DNA from: Myxococcales bacterium
GTDB lineage: Bacteria > Myxococcota_A > Bradymonadia > UBA7976 > UBA1532
DNA: 64,000 bases
Direction: 5' to 3'
Assembly: GCA_020633435.1 (NCBI GenBank)
Contig: JACKDP010000005.1
Coordinates: forward strand, 496,001 to 560,000
Shown: positions 46,214 through 55,425 of the stretch, piece by piece
Layout: each line of letters begins with the position of its first letter
Position numbering within the stretch: the stretch's first letter is position 1
Made by a program: the position numbers and the translations under genes
The notes under the pieces: generated by a model
The model's input: the letters and a program-made list of their open reading frames with translations, nothing else
What the model was told of the DNA's origin: nothing
Database searches by the model: none

Positions 46214-47410
46214 GTGCTGCCTGATCGCCTCTGGCAGCTCGGCCGGTATCTCGAGACCCACCATGCCCTCTGGCATGACCGGGCCTTCGTCCAGCGGCCG
46301 GTCTCGTGGGAGGCCGCGGAGCCCGCGCTCGTCGCCTGGCTGGACGCCCAGCCGACGGCGCTCTTCCTGGCCCCGGACCGGGCGTGGCTGGCCGAGGCGC
46401 CGCCCGTGGCCCGGCGGTGGGCCGCCGAGGCGGACGCCCTGGCGGCGCTGCCCGCTCTGTCGGCCGCGCCGACCCCCCTGCGCGGCTTCGGGACGCTGGG
46501 GTTGCCGGGGAGAAAGCTGAGCCAGATCGAGCACTTCGCGGCCCCCGTGCGCGACCGCTGGCCGCGGCCGACGCGCATCACGGACTGGTGCGCGGGCAAG
46601 GGCCACCTGGGCCGGGCGCTGTGCCACCACACCGGCGCGGCGCTGCAAGCGCTGGAGTGGCAGGAGGCCCTGTGCGCCGCGGGCCGGGTGGAGTGCGAGC
46701 GCGTGGGCGTGGCGGCGCACTTCGCCTGCGTCGACGTGCGCGACGCGGCGGCGGCGGCGCTGCTCGCCCCCGACGATCTGGTCGTCGCGCTGCACGCCTG
46801 CGGGGGCCTGCACACCGCGCTGCTGCGGGCGGTCGTCGAGCGCGGCGCGGCCGGCCTGGCCCTCGCCCCCTGTTGCTACAACCAGCCCTCGCCCGACCGC
46901 GGTCGACCCCTCTCCCGCGCCGCGGCGGCCGTGGGGCTGCGGATCGACGACAACGACCTGGACCTGCTGCACCGCCAGCCCGCCAACGCCAGCCAGGGCA
47001 CGCTGCGCCGGAGTCGGCAGAACCAGCACTGGCGGCTCGCGTTCGACGCGCTCCAGCGGCAGGCGACGGGGGTCGACGCCTACCGGCCCATGCCCCCGTT
47101 CCCCGACCCGTGGCTCGCGCTGCCCTTCGACGCCTTCTGCGCGCGCTTCGCAGAGCTGGAGGGCATCGAGCTGCCGGCGCACCTGCGCCCCGACGACTTC
47201 CTCGCCGAGGGTGAGGCCGCCTGGCGGGCCACCGTCGCCCGGGACGCGGTGCGCAGCCTGTTCGCGCGGCCGCTCGAGGCGTGGCTCGTCCTCGACCGCG
47301 CCTGCTACCTCGAAGAGGCCGGCTACGCGGTCGAGGTGGGGACGTTCTGCGACCGCACGCTCACCCCACGCAACGCCATCATCCTGGCCCGCCAACCCAC
47401 AACCCCCTGA
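46214..47410 (+). CDS. Class I SAM methyltransferase, METTL25-like
   Basis: A 398-residue protein. The central methyltransferase domain has the SAM loop ITDWCAGKGHLGRALCHHTG and the second acidic strand LQALEWQEALC, followed by LVVALHACGGLHTALLRAVV and LALAPCCYNQPS, a Cys-Cys-Tyr motif typical of METTL25/RRNAD1-like proteins. The substrate is unknown; relatives are suspected RNA or protein methylases. GTG at 46214 is the first plausible start (MLPDRLWQLGRYLETH). It is divergent from the PqqD/ATP-grasp operon across a 135-bp gap, so shared control is possible but unproven. Confidence 0.82.
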   Translation: MLPDRLWQLGRYLETHHALWHDRAFVQRPVSWEAAEPALVAWLDAQPTALFLAPDRAWLAEAPPVARRWAAEADALAALPALSAAPTPLRGFGTLGLPGRKLSQIEHFAAPVRDRWPRPTRITDWCAGKGHLGRALCHHTGAALQALEWQEALCAAGRVECERVGVAAHFACVDVRDAAAAALLAPDDLVVALHACGGLHTALLRAVVERGAAGLALAPCCYNQPSPDRGRPLSRAAAAVGLRIDDNDLDLLHRQPANASQGTLRRSRQNQHWRLAFDALQRQATGVDAYRPMPPFPDPWLALPFDAFCARFAELEGIELPAHLRPDDFLAEGEAAWRATVARDAVRSLFARPLEAWLVLDRACYLEEAGYAVEVGTFCDRTLTPRNAIILARQPTTP

Positions 47411-47459
47411 TCCTGCGACGAAAACCCCCGACGCGCCGCCGCCCCCGCGTCGGCGCCCG

Positions 47460-47496
47460 GGCCCTCCAAGGTCTACCGGGTAGACCTTCGGGGGCC
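47460..47496. repeat. Long inverted repeat, REP-like or bidirectional terminator
   Basis: The centre AAGGTCTACC-G-GGTAGACCTT (47468-47488) is a perfect 10-bp dyad. It is extended outward by GGCCCTC pairing with GGGGGCC after one mismatch, giving about 17 paired bases. It lies between the convergent methyltransferase and REP-type transposase genes. It could be a palindromic unit recognised by that transposase or a shared terminator. Confidence 0.5.
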
Positions 47497-47509
47497 TGCA
47501 ACTTTGCAG
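47496..47509. repeat. Short palindrome CTGCAA-CT-TTGCAG
   Basis: A 6-bp perfect dyad around CT directly follows the long inverted repeat. Two adjacent palindromes are the usual arrangement of REP/BIME units, but no further copies were seen in this window. Confidence 0.35.
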
Positions 47510-47699
47510 CGGGGGTGTGGTGGGGTGGGGTGCCTGGGGTGGTGTGGGCGGGCGTTCGGGGCGGGGCAGGGGGGGCAGGCGCGCTGTGGAGCCTCGCCCG
47601 ACCTGCCAGCGTGCGCCACTGGGCCGTCCGCAGGCGCAGGTCGCCCGTGGCGCTCGGGCGGGCGCGGTGCTGGCTGGTCTCGGCGGCGCCGGCGGGCGG

Positions 47700-48635
47700 T
47701 CAGGCCGCGCCGGCGCGGGGTCGCCTGGGGCGGGCGAAGGCGGGCGGCAGGGTGTGCGCCGGCCAGGGGATCATGGGCTGGGTGGGGTCGGCCTGCCAGG
47801 CGTAGTAGGCGCGGCTGGACAGGGTGTAGGCCACCCGCAGCTCGGCGTGCAGGGCCCGCCAGTCGTCGTGGTGCTCGGCGGGGCCATGCACGACGGGGGC
47901 GGGGCTGCGGTGGCGCTCGCGGGGGCGGGTCATCGGGTCGAGGCGCCGCAGCGCGGCGGGCTCGGGGATGCGGACGCCGGCCTTCTTCCGCTTCGGGCGG
48001 GCCTCGGCGGCGAGGCCGTCGGCCAGCGTCCACATGAGCGCCCGGTGGTCCCTGGGCGACAGGTCTTCGAGGCCCGGCAGACGGTCGATGCGCACCCGCA
48101 GCGTCATCGGCGCCTGGCCGGCGTACTGGAAGATGCCTTCGACCGGCTTGCCGAAGAGCAGGGCCGGGGTGGAGCTGGGGAAGATGTCCTCGGCGGGGTG
48201 CCGGACGAGGAACTGCGCGGTGGCCTGGCCCATGAGGTACCGCAGCCGCTGGAGGGCGTGCTCGACCGTGGTGACCTGGATGCAGTGGTTCTGCTCCAGC
48301 AGGCTGCCGGTGCGGCCGAGCAACTTGTTGATTCGCCTGGAGATCTCCCGGAGCGTCCACTCCAGGAAGGCGCTCTTCTGGGTGAGCGTGGGGGCGCCGA
48401 TGAGCAGGTGCAGGTGGTTGGACAGGAAGTGGAAGGCGTAGACGTCGATGAGCGGGAACAGGCGCTGGGCCTGGGCGAGGACGCCCAGCAGGAGGGCGCT
48501 GCACTGCTCGGTGGGGATGAAGGCGAAGCGATCGTCGATGACCTTGCTGGTGGTCTCGTAGATCGCCATCACGATGCCCAGCCGGGCCGTGAGGACGGCG
48601 TGGCGTGGGTCTTCGATGCGCAGCTTCTCGGCCAT
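47700..48635 (-). CDS. REP-associated tyrosine transposase (Y1 family)
   Basis: A 311-residue protein with the HUH nuclease motif in YAFHFLSNHLHLLIGAP (His-Leu-His) and a following region with GRTGSLLEQNHCIQVTTVEH and QRLRYLMGQA in which the catalytic Tyr is expected. It belongs to the single-strand transposases related to IS200/IS605 that are thought to move REP palindromes. It is longer than minimal members owing to an Arg-rich C-terminus. No terminal repeats of an insertion sequence surround it, so it is probably domesticated. Palindromes lie about 190-240 bp beyond its 3' end. Confidence 0.85.
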   Translation of the reverse strand: MAEKLRIEDPRHAVLTARLGIVMAIYETTSKVIDDRFAFIPTEQCSALLLGVLAQAQRLFPLIDVYAFHFLSNHLHLLIGAPTLTQKSAFLEWTLREISRRINKLLGRTGSLLEQNHCIQVTTVEHALQRLRYLMGQATAQFLVRHPAEDIFPSSTPALLFGKPVEGIFQYAGQAPMTLRVRIDRLPGLEDLSPRDHRALMWTLADGLAAEARPKRKKAGVRIPEPAALRRLDPMTRPRERHRSPAPVVHGPAEHHDDWRALHAELRVAYTLSSRAYYAWQADPTQPMIPWPAHTLPPAFARPRRPRAGAA

Positions 48636-48727
48636 GAGGGGGCTCCGTCGTCGGTTGCCCTCTCCTCATCGGTCAGTCGCGCCGCGTGTCGCGCACTTTC
48701 TGCAAAAAAGTCCGGCTGGCGCCCGGC

Positions 48728-49741
48728 TCAGGTGCCCTTGAGGAAGTTCGCGACGGCCTCGTTGTAGTCGGGCGAGCAGTCCATCTGGACGGTGTGGCCG
48801 CAGCCCCGCAGGGTGACGAGCTTCGCGTCCTTGATGCCCCGCCGCCCGAACTCCATGATCTCGCGCGACTCCCCGCCGTGCATGAAGGGGTTGGGGATGA
48901 GCCGATCCTGGTCGCCATGCACGATGAGCGTCGGCACCTGCACCCGGAAGAGGCTGGCCCGGGTGAAGTCGGTGTCGAGCAGCCCATGGATGCTCTTCAC
49001 GTTCGCGTAGGCGTAGGCCGGGAACTCGTCCGTCAGGGCGACGCGGGCGCGCTCCTCGATGAGCCAGGCGTAGTCGGGCTGCCACCGGCTGAAGTTGGCC
49101 CGCCGGACGGAGCCCCAGATGGCGTGCTCGTCGGCGGCGCGGATGCCCGCGGTGGTGACCACCGACTTGAACCAGGCCTTCTCCCGCGCCGAGAACTGCT
49201 CGAAGCCGGCCGGCGCCGTGAGCACCAGCGCGCCGGGCTCGGTCGGCCACCGGATGGCGTAGGTGAGGGCGATCTGGCCGCCCATCGAGTGCCCGATCAG
49301 CGTCGGCTTCTCCAGGCCGAGGTGCTGGGCCAGCGCCCGCACCGCGTCGGCCTGCGCGACCATCGTGTACGGGAACGTCGCGGGTTTGCTGGACTTTCCG
49401 TAGCCGGGCAGGTCGACGGCGATGACGCGGTAGCCCTGCCGGGCGAAGGTGTCGAGCTGGTACCGCCAGAACTTCAGGTACGAGCCGAGGCCATGGATGA
49501 AGACGAGCGTGCGCTTGCCCTCGGGGTTGAGCTCGACGTAGGCGACCGCCGTGTCGGCGGGCAGGCCGTAGGCGTCGTTGAGCGCCGAGAGCGTGACGCG
49601 CTTGACCGGCCAGGCGTCCCCGCCCACCGCCGTGTACGGGAAGTCCTGGAAGCGCAGGGGGCCGTCGGCCCGGGTGTGGCGCGGGCCGCAGCCGGCCAGC
49701 GTCAGCGCCAGGAGGATCGCTGTGGTTGCCAGGCGTGCCAT
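48728..49741 (-). CDS. Alpha/beta-hydrolase lipoprotein
   Basis: A 337-residue hydrolase with signal MARLATTAILLALTLAGCGP (lipobox LAGC). Oxyanion region FIHGLGSYLKFW, nucleophile elbow LIGHSMGGQIAL (Ser), acid in VHGDQDRLIP and His in RGCGHTVQMD complete the triad. Substrate unknown; an esterase or lipase role at the envelope is likely. The start lies 1 bp from the end of the porin-like gene, forming an operon with 49743-54127. Confidence 0.9.
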   Translation of the reverse strand: MARLATTAILLALTLAGCGPRHTRADGPLRFQDFPYTAVGGDAWPVKRVTLSALNDAYGLPADTAVAYVELNPEGKRTLVFIHGLGSYLKFWRYQLDTFARQGYRVIAVDLPGYGKSSKPATFPYTMVAQADAVRALAQHLGLEKPTLIGHSMGGQIALTYAIRWPTEPGALVLTAPAGFEQFSAREKAWFKSVVTTAGIRAADEHAIWGSVRRANFSRWQPDYAWLIEERARVALTDEFPAYAYANVKSIHGLLDTDFTRASLFRVQVPTLIVHGDQDRLIPNPFMHGGESREIMEFGRRGIKDAKLVTLRGCGHTVQMDCSPDYNEAVANFLKGT

Positions 49742-49742
49742 G

Positions 49743-51374
49743 TCAGAACCCGTACCAGGTGAAGGTGGAGAAGGCGGCCCAGGGGTTCGCGTCGACGGTG
49801 GGCACCGCGTCGAAGAAGTCGCCCACCGCCAGGTAGCCCGCGTGCAGCCCGATGGTCATCAGGTAGCGGACGTTCCACTTGAGCTCGGCGTTGAACTCGG
49901 CGCCGATGGTCCGGCCCCGCTGCAAGTTGAAGACGCCGGGGGGCGGCGTCGCGGAGCTGCGCGCCGCGGCCACCCCGAGCTTCAGGTTGAGCACCTCGGG
50001 GATGAGGTCCTGGGCGCCCGTGAGGATGGCGGCCTGCAGGCCATAGCCCTGGTTGCTGATGTCGGTGACGGCGCCGGTGTAGTTGCTGACGGTGCTGGTG
50101 AAGGGGAAGAGCAGCAGCGTCTTGTGGTCGAACCAGACGGCGCCGGGCAGGCCGTAGTGGTTCAGCGTGAACACGCCGTCGTACTCGGCATCCTTCACGT
50201 CGTCGTCGCCCGAGGTGAACAGACCCTCTAGCGTGATGACGTCGCCCAGGCCCTTGCCGTGGTTGTAGGCCAGCTCGAGGTCGGCGGCGAAGCCGGCGAT
50301 GGCCAGGTCCTTGTTCAGCGTCGTGCCCGCCTTCTGCGACTCGAAGCGGCCGAAGTTGGCGATGGCGTAGCCGGTGACGGCCAGGTCGCCGGTGCGGAAG
50401 TCCGCGTTGTGGTTGAAGTTGACGCCGACCCAGGTGACCGAGCCGGTGGGGCTCTCCAGGTCGAAGTCCGCCACGCCGGTGTAGGGGAACAGGCCCGTCG
50501 AGGCCGGGCCGGACGGCACCAGGCCCTCGAAGGCGAAGGCCTTGCCCTCCGTGTTGTCGCGCAGGTGCCAGAGGCTGAAGGCGATCTCCGTCCCCGGCCA
50601 GGCCTCGTAGCTGTAGTCGATCGTGGAGAGGTAGACGTAGGAGAGGCGGGGGTCGCCCTCGTCGGCCTTGTTGGGCTGCGCGGCGCCGATGGGCAGGAAC
50701 GCGGCCTTCAGCCGGTGCTGGCCGAAGTGGCCGTAGGCCGTCGCGCCGGTGCCGTCCGTGCCGATGAAGGCCAGCTTGTAGCCCGTCTTCACGATGTGGA
50801 AGAGCGACGTCACCTGCGGGTCGTCGATGCCGTCGTAGAACGGCTGCGTCCCCAGCACGACCGACAGCTCGAAGGGGTTGCGCGTCGGGTAGAGGCTGAC
50901 GTTGACGTTCTTCGTCTGGATGTTGACCTGGTCGGCGTTCAGGCCGCCGCCCTGGTTGTTCTGGATCTGGTTGGCCGCCTGGCCCCAGGTGTAGTCCACC
51001 TCGAACTGGGCGCGGAACGTGGCCAGGCCGTCGGTGAACCACGGGCTGTAGGCCAGCACCGGGATCCAGCGCTGCTCGATGTAGGCCGTCGAGTCGCTGC
51101 CCGTCGCCGTCGCGCTGCCCGCGCCCTCGCCGATGCCGATGGGCCCCAGCGACACGCCGCGCAGGCCGCTGGGATCGGCCAGCATGTTGGTGACGGTGGC
51201 CCGCATGAAGAAGTAGTTGATGAGCTTGAACTCGCTCGCCAGCGGGTCGGCGCTGCGATCCGCGCCGGCCTCCCAGGCGCCGTAGGCGTCGCCGGCGCCC
51301 GGCGTCGGGGCGGCGGCCGCCGGGGCGGCCAGCAGCGTCAAGCAACCGATCTTGTTCAGGATTCTCCGCATCAC
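49743..51374 (-). CDS. Outer-membrane porin-like protein
   Basis: A 543-residue exported protein: signal MMRRILNKIGCLTLLAAPAAA, then extended amphipathic strands throughout (ATFRAQFEVDYTWGQAAN, LKAAFLPIGAA, VTWVGVNFNHNADFRTG, LNLKLGVAAARSS), ending in WAAFSTFTWYGF. A C-terminal Phe is the classic assembly signal of barrels. No family is recognised with confidence. The start overlaps the upstream stop (ATGA). Position between a depolymerase/lipoprotein gene and a lipase suggests uptake of lipid or polyester breakdown products. Confidence 0.75.
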   Translation of the reverse strand: MMRRILNKIGCLTLLAAPAAAAPTPGAGDAYGAWEAGADRSADPLASEFKLINYFFMRATVTNMLADPSGLRGVSLGPIGIGEGAGSATATGSDSTAYIEQRWIPVLAYSPWFTDGLATFRAQFEVDYTWGQAANQIQNNQGGGLNADQVNIQTKNVNVSLYPTRNPFELSVVLGTQPFYDGIDDPQVTSLFHIVKTGYKLAFIGTDGTGATAYGHFGQHRLKAAFLPIGAAQPNKADEGDPRLSYVYLSTIDYSYEAWPGTEIAFSLWHLRDNTEGKAFAFEGLVPSGPASTGLFPYTGVADFDLESPTGSVTWVGVNFNHNADFRTGDLAVTGYAIANFGRFESQKAGTTLNKDLAIAGFAADLELAYNHGKGLGDVITLEGLFTSGDDDVKDAEYDGVFTLNHYGLPGAVWFDHKTLLLFPFTSTVSNYTGAVTDISNQGYGLQAAILTGAQDLIPEVLNLKLGVAAARSSATPPPGVFNLQRGRTIGAEFNAELKWNVRYLMTIGLHAGYLAVGDFFDAVPTVDANPWAAFSTFTWYGF

Positions 51375-54127
51375 GGCTCGCCGATCCGGTAGACCTGCAC
51401 CGCGTCACCGGTGAAGGGCGTGTCGTTGAGGGTCACGGTGCCGGGCTGGCCCACGTCGCCGTCGGCGCACCGGTGGCCCGTCGCCTGGTCCTTGAAGAAG
51501 AACTCGAACGCCGCCGTGGCGCCGTCGGGGGAGATGCGGCCGCGGCCCTCCTGGCCGAAGCCCGCGTAGGTCGCCGTGACGTCGAAGCACTCGCCGTTGC
51601 CGCGGACCTCGCCGACGAGCACGGCGGTCGAGGCGAACTCCAGCGAGGCGCCGGGGGCGTTGGGGTCGCACATGCCCACCTGGCCGACGTCCGAGGCGCC
51701 GTTCAGCGTGCCGAGCACGCTGCGGGTGGTCCAGCTGCCGCCCAGCACCGTGATCTCCACCTCGGCGTAGCACTGGGTGGCCTGGCCGAAGTTCACGTTC
51801 GCGTCGAAGCCGTTGGGGTGGCTGGGCACGTCGGCCCCTGCCATGCGCAGGACCTTGCCCTCCAGGAAGGCCTCGACCTTGCGGGGGTTGGTCAGGTCGA
51901 GGGTGCCGCCGCCCCCGCCGGCGCCCCCGGCCCCGCCCGCGTCGCGCTCCGATCCGCGGGGGCCGGCGTCGTCGCCCAGGACCACGTAGATGGGATCGCC
52001 CTCGCAGGCGGTCAGCGCCAGAAAGGCCAGCGCGATCAGGCCCTTGCGGCGGCGCAGCAGGGGCAGCGCCAGCAGCAGCCAGGCCAGCCCGGCGCCGCCG
52101 TCGCCCGCGGGACCCTGGGTGCAGCCCCAGTAGGAGCGGCCGGCCCGGCGCGCGTCGTCATCGGTCATGGGGGTGCCGCCGCCCGCGCCGCCCGCGCCGC
52201 CGTCGGGGCCGACGCCGGCGTCGTCCTCGGGGACCTCCGAGTGGCTCACGACCAGCGTGAACTCCAGCAGGCCCACGCCGCCGCCGGCGTCGAAGGCCCG
52301 CGCCGCGAGGCGCTGGGGGCCCTCGGGCACGCTGCGCACGTCCCAGAGGAACGTGAACGGCGCGGCTCGGTCGGTGCCGATGGGCTGGTCGCCCATGTCC
52401 TCCGTCTTCCAGAAGAGCACGGCCTGGCTGACCACGCCCCCGGACGAGACGGCCTCGATCTTGATCTCGGGCACGCCGCTCACGGTGGCGCCCTCGGCCG
52501 GGGAGACGAGCCGCACGACGGGGGGCATGCCCGGCGCGGGGCCGGCGACCACGGTGACCGTGGTGTCGGCGTCGGTGGCCTCGTTGCCGGCGGCGTCCGT
52601 CGCGCGGGCCGCCAGGGCGTAGGTGCCGGGGCCGGCCACCGCGGTGTCCCAGGCCACGGCCCACGGCGGCGCCATCGCGACGCCCACCACGGCGCCGTTC
52701 GCCGTGAACTCGACCTGGCGGACGGCGGTGTCGTCGGCGGCGTCGGCGACCAGCTCCACGACGCCCGCGACCTCGCTGCCGGCCGTCGGCGCGGTCAGGT
52801 TGACGGTGGGCGGCGTGTCGTCGACGACGTCGCTGTCCAGGGTGACGGTGATGTCGGCGGAGGCCATGTTGCCGGCCCCGTCCCGGGCGGTGGCGGTGAG
52901 CGTGTAGCGCCCGGCCGGCACCGCCGAGGCGTCCCAGATCACCTGCCAGGGCGCGGCGTTGGCCACCGCGATGGCCTCGCCGTTCACCGCGAAGGCGACC
53001 TCGACCACGCCCGTGTCGTCCTGGGCGTCGGCCGTCAGCGTGACGCGCCCCGAGACGGTGGCGTCGGCGGCCGGGGCGGTGAACCGCACGGTGGGGGCCG
53101 CCATGTCGCCCGGCGGCACGCCGGGGCCGTCGGTCAGCCCGAAGAACTCGGCGATGCGCAGGCTGGAGCAGATGTTCGCGTCGATGAAGAACGCGCCGGC
53201 CGTGCCGCAGCCCTGGTCGGGATCGACGAACGTGCCGTGGTTGGCGCCCTGGATCTCGTAGTACTCGACGACGATCTCGCCGGCGCCATCCCGGTAGATC
53301 TTGCGGCTGTGGCCGTCCACCTGCTGCGTCTCGGAGGGGGTGGCGTCGATGCCGTGGACGTTGGTCCACTGCTTGACCATCTCGCCGCCGTTGGCGGCGT
53401 TCACGGTGAAGTCGGCGGTGCCCTGCCACACCGACACCCGCGGCCAGGGGCCGGCGTAGCCCGGGAAGGCCTGGCGGACGTAGTCGCCCCAGATGTTGGC
53501 GGCCCGGGGGATGCCCGGGTTCAGGCAGGTGGAGACCTCGTTGAAGTTGGTCGTGCAGCGGTAGGGGATGCCCGCGATGGTGGCGCCGGCCGCGAAGACG
53601 TCGGGCCAGGTGGCCAGCATCAGGGCGCTCTGGGCCCCGCCCCCCGAGTGGCCCGTCGTAAAGACGCGGGCGTCGTCGATGTCGAAGTCGGCCTTCATCT
53701 GGTTGACCATGTCGATGATCGACTGGTTCTCGCCGTCCCCGCGCGGGAGGTTCGCGCCGTTGCCGAACTCGCCCGCCCAGTTGAAGCAGCTGAGCGCGTT
53801 GTTGGCCGCGCGCTGCTGGGGGTACAGGACGTAGAAGCCCAGCTCGTCGGCCAGGGGCTCCCAGCCAGCGTTGCGGTAGGCCGCCGCGTTCTGCGAGCAG
53901 GCGTGCATGGCGACGACCAGCGGCGCCGGGCCGGCGGGGCGGGGCGAGGGCACGTACCGGTACATGTCGAGGGCCCCGGGGTTGCCGCCGAAGGCCGCGA
54001 CCTGCTCGAAGGTGCCGGCGCCCGCCAGGCCGGGGCGCACCACGTCGACGGCGGGCGCGGGCGCCTGGACCGCGGGCTCGCAGGCGAAGAGCAGCAAGGC
54101 CGCCCAGGTGATCGAGGGGGTGCGCAT
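51371..54127 (-). CDS. Polyester depolymerase with Ig repeats and MYXO-CTERM-like tail, fused in frame to a second lipoprotein
   Basis: A 918-residue frame that looks like two proteins. Part 1 (about 1-694): lipoprotein signal (LLLFACEP), then an esterase of the PHB-depolymerase type (VVAMHACSQNAAAYRNAG, lipase box TTGHSGGGAQSALM, late His in QGANHGTFVD). Three Ig-like domains follow (VRFTAPAADATVSGRVTLTA and two relatives), then a Gly/Ala linker and SYWGC plus AGLAWLLLALPLLRRR, like a MYXO-CTERM sorting tail. Part 2 (about 695-918) begins KGLIALAFLALTACEGD, a lipoprotein signal with Cys708, followed by a beta domain (NGFDANVNFGQATQCYAEVE, ATGHRCADGD). No ATG/GTG/TTG occurs at the join; a CTG start, a real fusion or a sequence error are all possible. 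Coupled to the porin gene by ATGA. Confidence 0.8.
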   Translation of the reverse strand: MRTPSITWAALLLFACEPAVQAPAPAVDVVRPGLAGAGTFEQVAAFGGNPGALDMYRYVPSPRPAGPAPLVVAMHACSQNAAAYRNAGWEPLADELGFYVLYPQQRAANNALSCFNWAGEFGNGANLPRGDGENQSIIDMVNQMKADFDIDDARVFTTGHSGGGAQSALMLATWPDVFAAGATIAGIPYRCTTNFNEVSTCLNPGIPRAANIWGDYVRQAFPGYAGPWPRVSVWQGTADFTVNAANGGEMVKQWTNVHGIDATPSETQQVDGHSRKIYRDGAGEIVVEYYEIQGANHGTFVDPDQGCGTAGAFFIDANICSSLRIAEFFGLTDGPGVPPGDMAAPTVRFTAPAADATVSGRVTLTADAQDDTGVVEVAFAVNGEAIAVANAAPWQVIWDASAVPAGRYTLTATARDGAGNMASADITVTLDSDVVDDTPPTVNLTAPTAGSEVAGVVELVADAADDTAVRQVEFTANGAVVGVAMAPPWAVAWDTAVAGPGTYALAARATDAAGNEATDADTTVTVVAGPAPGMPPVVRLVSPAEGATVSGVPEIKIEAVSSGGVVSQAVLFWKTEDMGDQPIGTDRAAPFTFLWDVRSVPEGPQRLAARAFDAGGGVGLLEFTLVVSHSEVPEDDAGVGPDGGAGGAGGGTPMTDDDARRAGRSYWGCTQGPAGDGGAGLAWLLLALPLLRRRKGLIALAFLALTACEGDPIYVVLGDDAGPRGSERDAGGAGGAGGGGGTLDLTNPRKVEAFLEGKVLRMAGADVPSHPNGFDANVNFGQATQCYAEVEITVLGGSWTTRSVLGTLNGASDVGQVGMCDPNAPGASLEFASTAVLVGEVRGNGECFDVTATYAGFGQEGRGRISPDGATAAFEFFFKDQATGHRCADGDVGQPGTVTLNDTPFTGDAVQVYRIGEP

Positions 54128-54313
54128 GTCGGCCAGACCTCCGACCCCTGCCGGGGTCTACTGCAATGCAATAGCGTGGACCTTAGAGGAGGCCCCGTCG
54201 GACGTCAACCGCTGCAGGTGCGTCGTAGGCAAGTGGTTGATATGGAAGTGGAATCGAGGTCGGTTCCGGGGTGGCTCAAGGCGGGCGCTTCATCTGCTGC
54301 ACTGCACAACAGG

Positions 54314-55414
54314 CTACATCCGCACGCACTGCATGACCGTGCGGATGGTGACCACCGCGTCGGTGCGGTTGCCGCCCTTGACCTGCCAGCCAGACCGGCC
54401 GCCGCTCACCCAGCTCGTGCTCTCGGTGACCACGAAGTCCCAGTGGCGGCCGTCGGGGGCGTTCGACATGAAGCCGCCGCCGACGACCTGCCAGCCGGCC
54501 GGGCACAGGTGGCGCCAGGTGAAGAAGTTGTTGTGCGGCACATCGAGGGGCGGGTTCTCGATGCGCTGGTAGTGCGCGAGGTCGAGGAGGCCGGCCGGAC
54601 CCTGCGGACCCGCGGGGCCCTGCGGGCCGGCCGGACCCTGCGCACCGACGGCGCCCCGCTCGCCCTGGCGGCCGGCCAGGCCCTCGAGACCCTGGGGACC
54701 CATCGGGCCGACCGGCCCCACCAGGCCCATCGGGCCCATCGGACCGACGCCGCCAGCGGGCCCGGCCGGCCCCGCCGGTCCCACCGGACCCATCGGACCG
54801 ACGCCGCCGGCCGGTCCCTCGGCGCCCGCCGGGCCCATCGGGCCGACGCCGCCGGCCGGGCCCTCCGGTCCGGCGGGGCCCGGGGGGCCGGCGGGGCCCT
54901 GCTCGCCGTCACGGCCAGGCTCGCCCTGGGGGCCGGCAGGTCCGGCCTCTCCGACGGCGCCCGGCCCGACCCAGTTGCCCTCGTCGTCGATCACCAGGAG
55001 GTCGCCGATGCTGACCGTCCTGGGGTGGATGTCGCGGCCGGCCACGTCGCCGGCCTGGTCGGCGAAGCGGGCGCGGAGGCTCGCGCCGATGCGCATGCGC
55101 GGGGCGAACTCCTCCTCGCCCTCGATCTGGACGCCGAGGAAGAGGCGGGTGTCACCGTCGACCGCCGGGAGGGGCGTGCCGTCGCCGAGCAGGGCCGCGA
55201 ACCGCCCGTCGATCACGTCGACGGACTGGCTCTCGGCCCAGAGCTCGGCGCCGTCCTCGGCGGCGTCGTACAGGCGGAAGGTCATCGAGCGGCTGCCGGT
55301 GACGGGCTGGTCGGCCCGGTCTGCCAGGTTGCCCTGGAACGTGAGGGTCGCCTCGTCGGCGTGAGCGAAGACGGGCAGGCTGAGCGCGAGGAGCGCGATG
55401 AGGGCGCGGATCAT
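54314..55414 (-). CDS. Collagen-like exported protein
   Basis: A 366-residue protein: signal MIRALIALLALSLPVFAHA, then an N-terminal beta domain seen in many phage-tail-like surface proteins (ATLTFQGNLADRADQPV, RSMTFRLYD). About 45 Gly-X-Y triplets follow (from GPAGPQGEPGRDGEQGPAG to GPAGPQGPAGPQGPAG), interrupted by GGVGPMGP blocks. The C-terminal cap (NFFTWRHLCPAGWQVVGGGF) has two Cys and may trimerise. Likely a surface filament or spore/fruiting-body protein. It forms a unit with the small lipoprotein 12 bp upstream. Confidence 0.85.
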   Translation of the reverse strand: MIRALIALLALSLPVFAHADEATLTFQGNLADRADQPVTGSRSMTFRLYDAAEDGAELWAESQSVDVIDGRFAALLGDGTPLPAVDGDTRLFLGVQIEGEEEFAPRMRIGASLRARFADQAGDVAGRDIHPRTVSIGDLLVIDDEGNWVGPGAVGEAGPAGPQGEPGRDGEQGPAGPPGPAGPEGPAGGVGPMGPAGAEGPAGGVGPMGPVGPAGPAGPAGGVGPMGPMGLVGPVGPMGPQGLEGLAGRQGERGAVGAQGPAGPQGPAGPQGPAGLLDLAHYQRIENPPLDVPHNNFFTWRHLCPAGWQVVGGGFMSNAPDGRHWDFVVTESTSWVSGGRSGWQVKGGNRTDAVVTIRTVMQCVRM

Positions 55415-55425
55415 GGGGGACTCCT

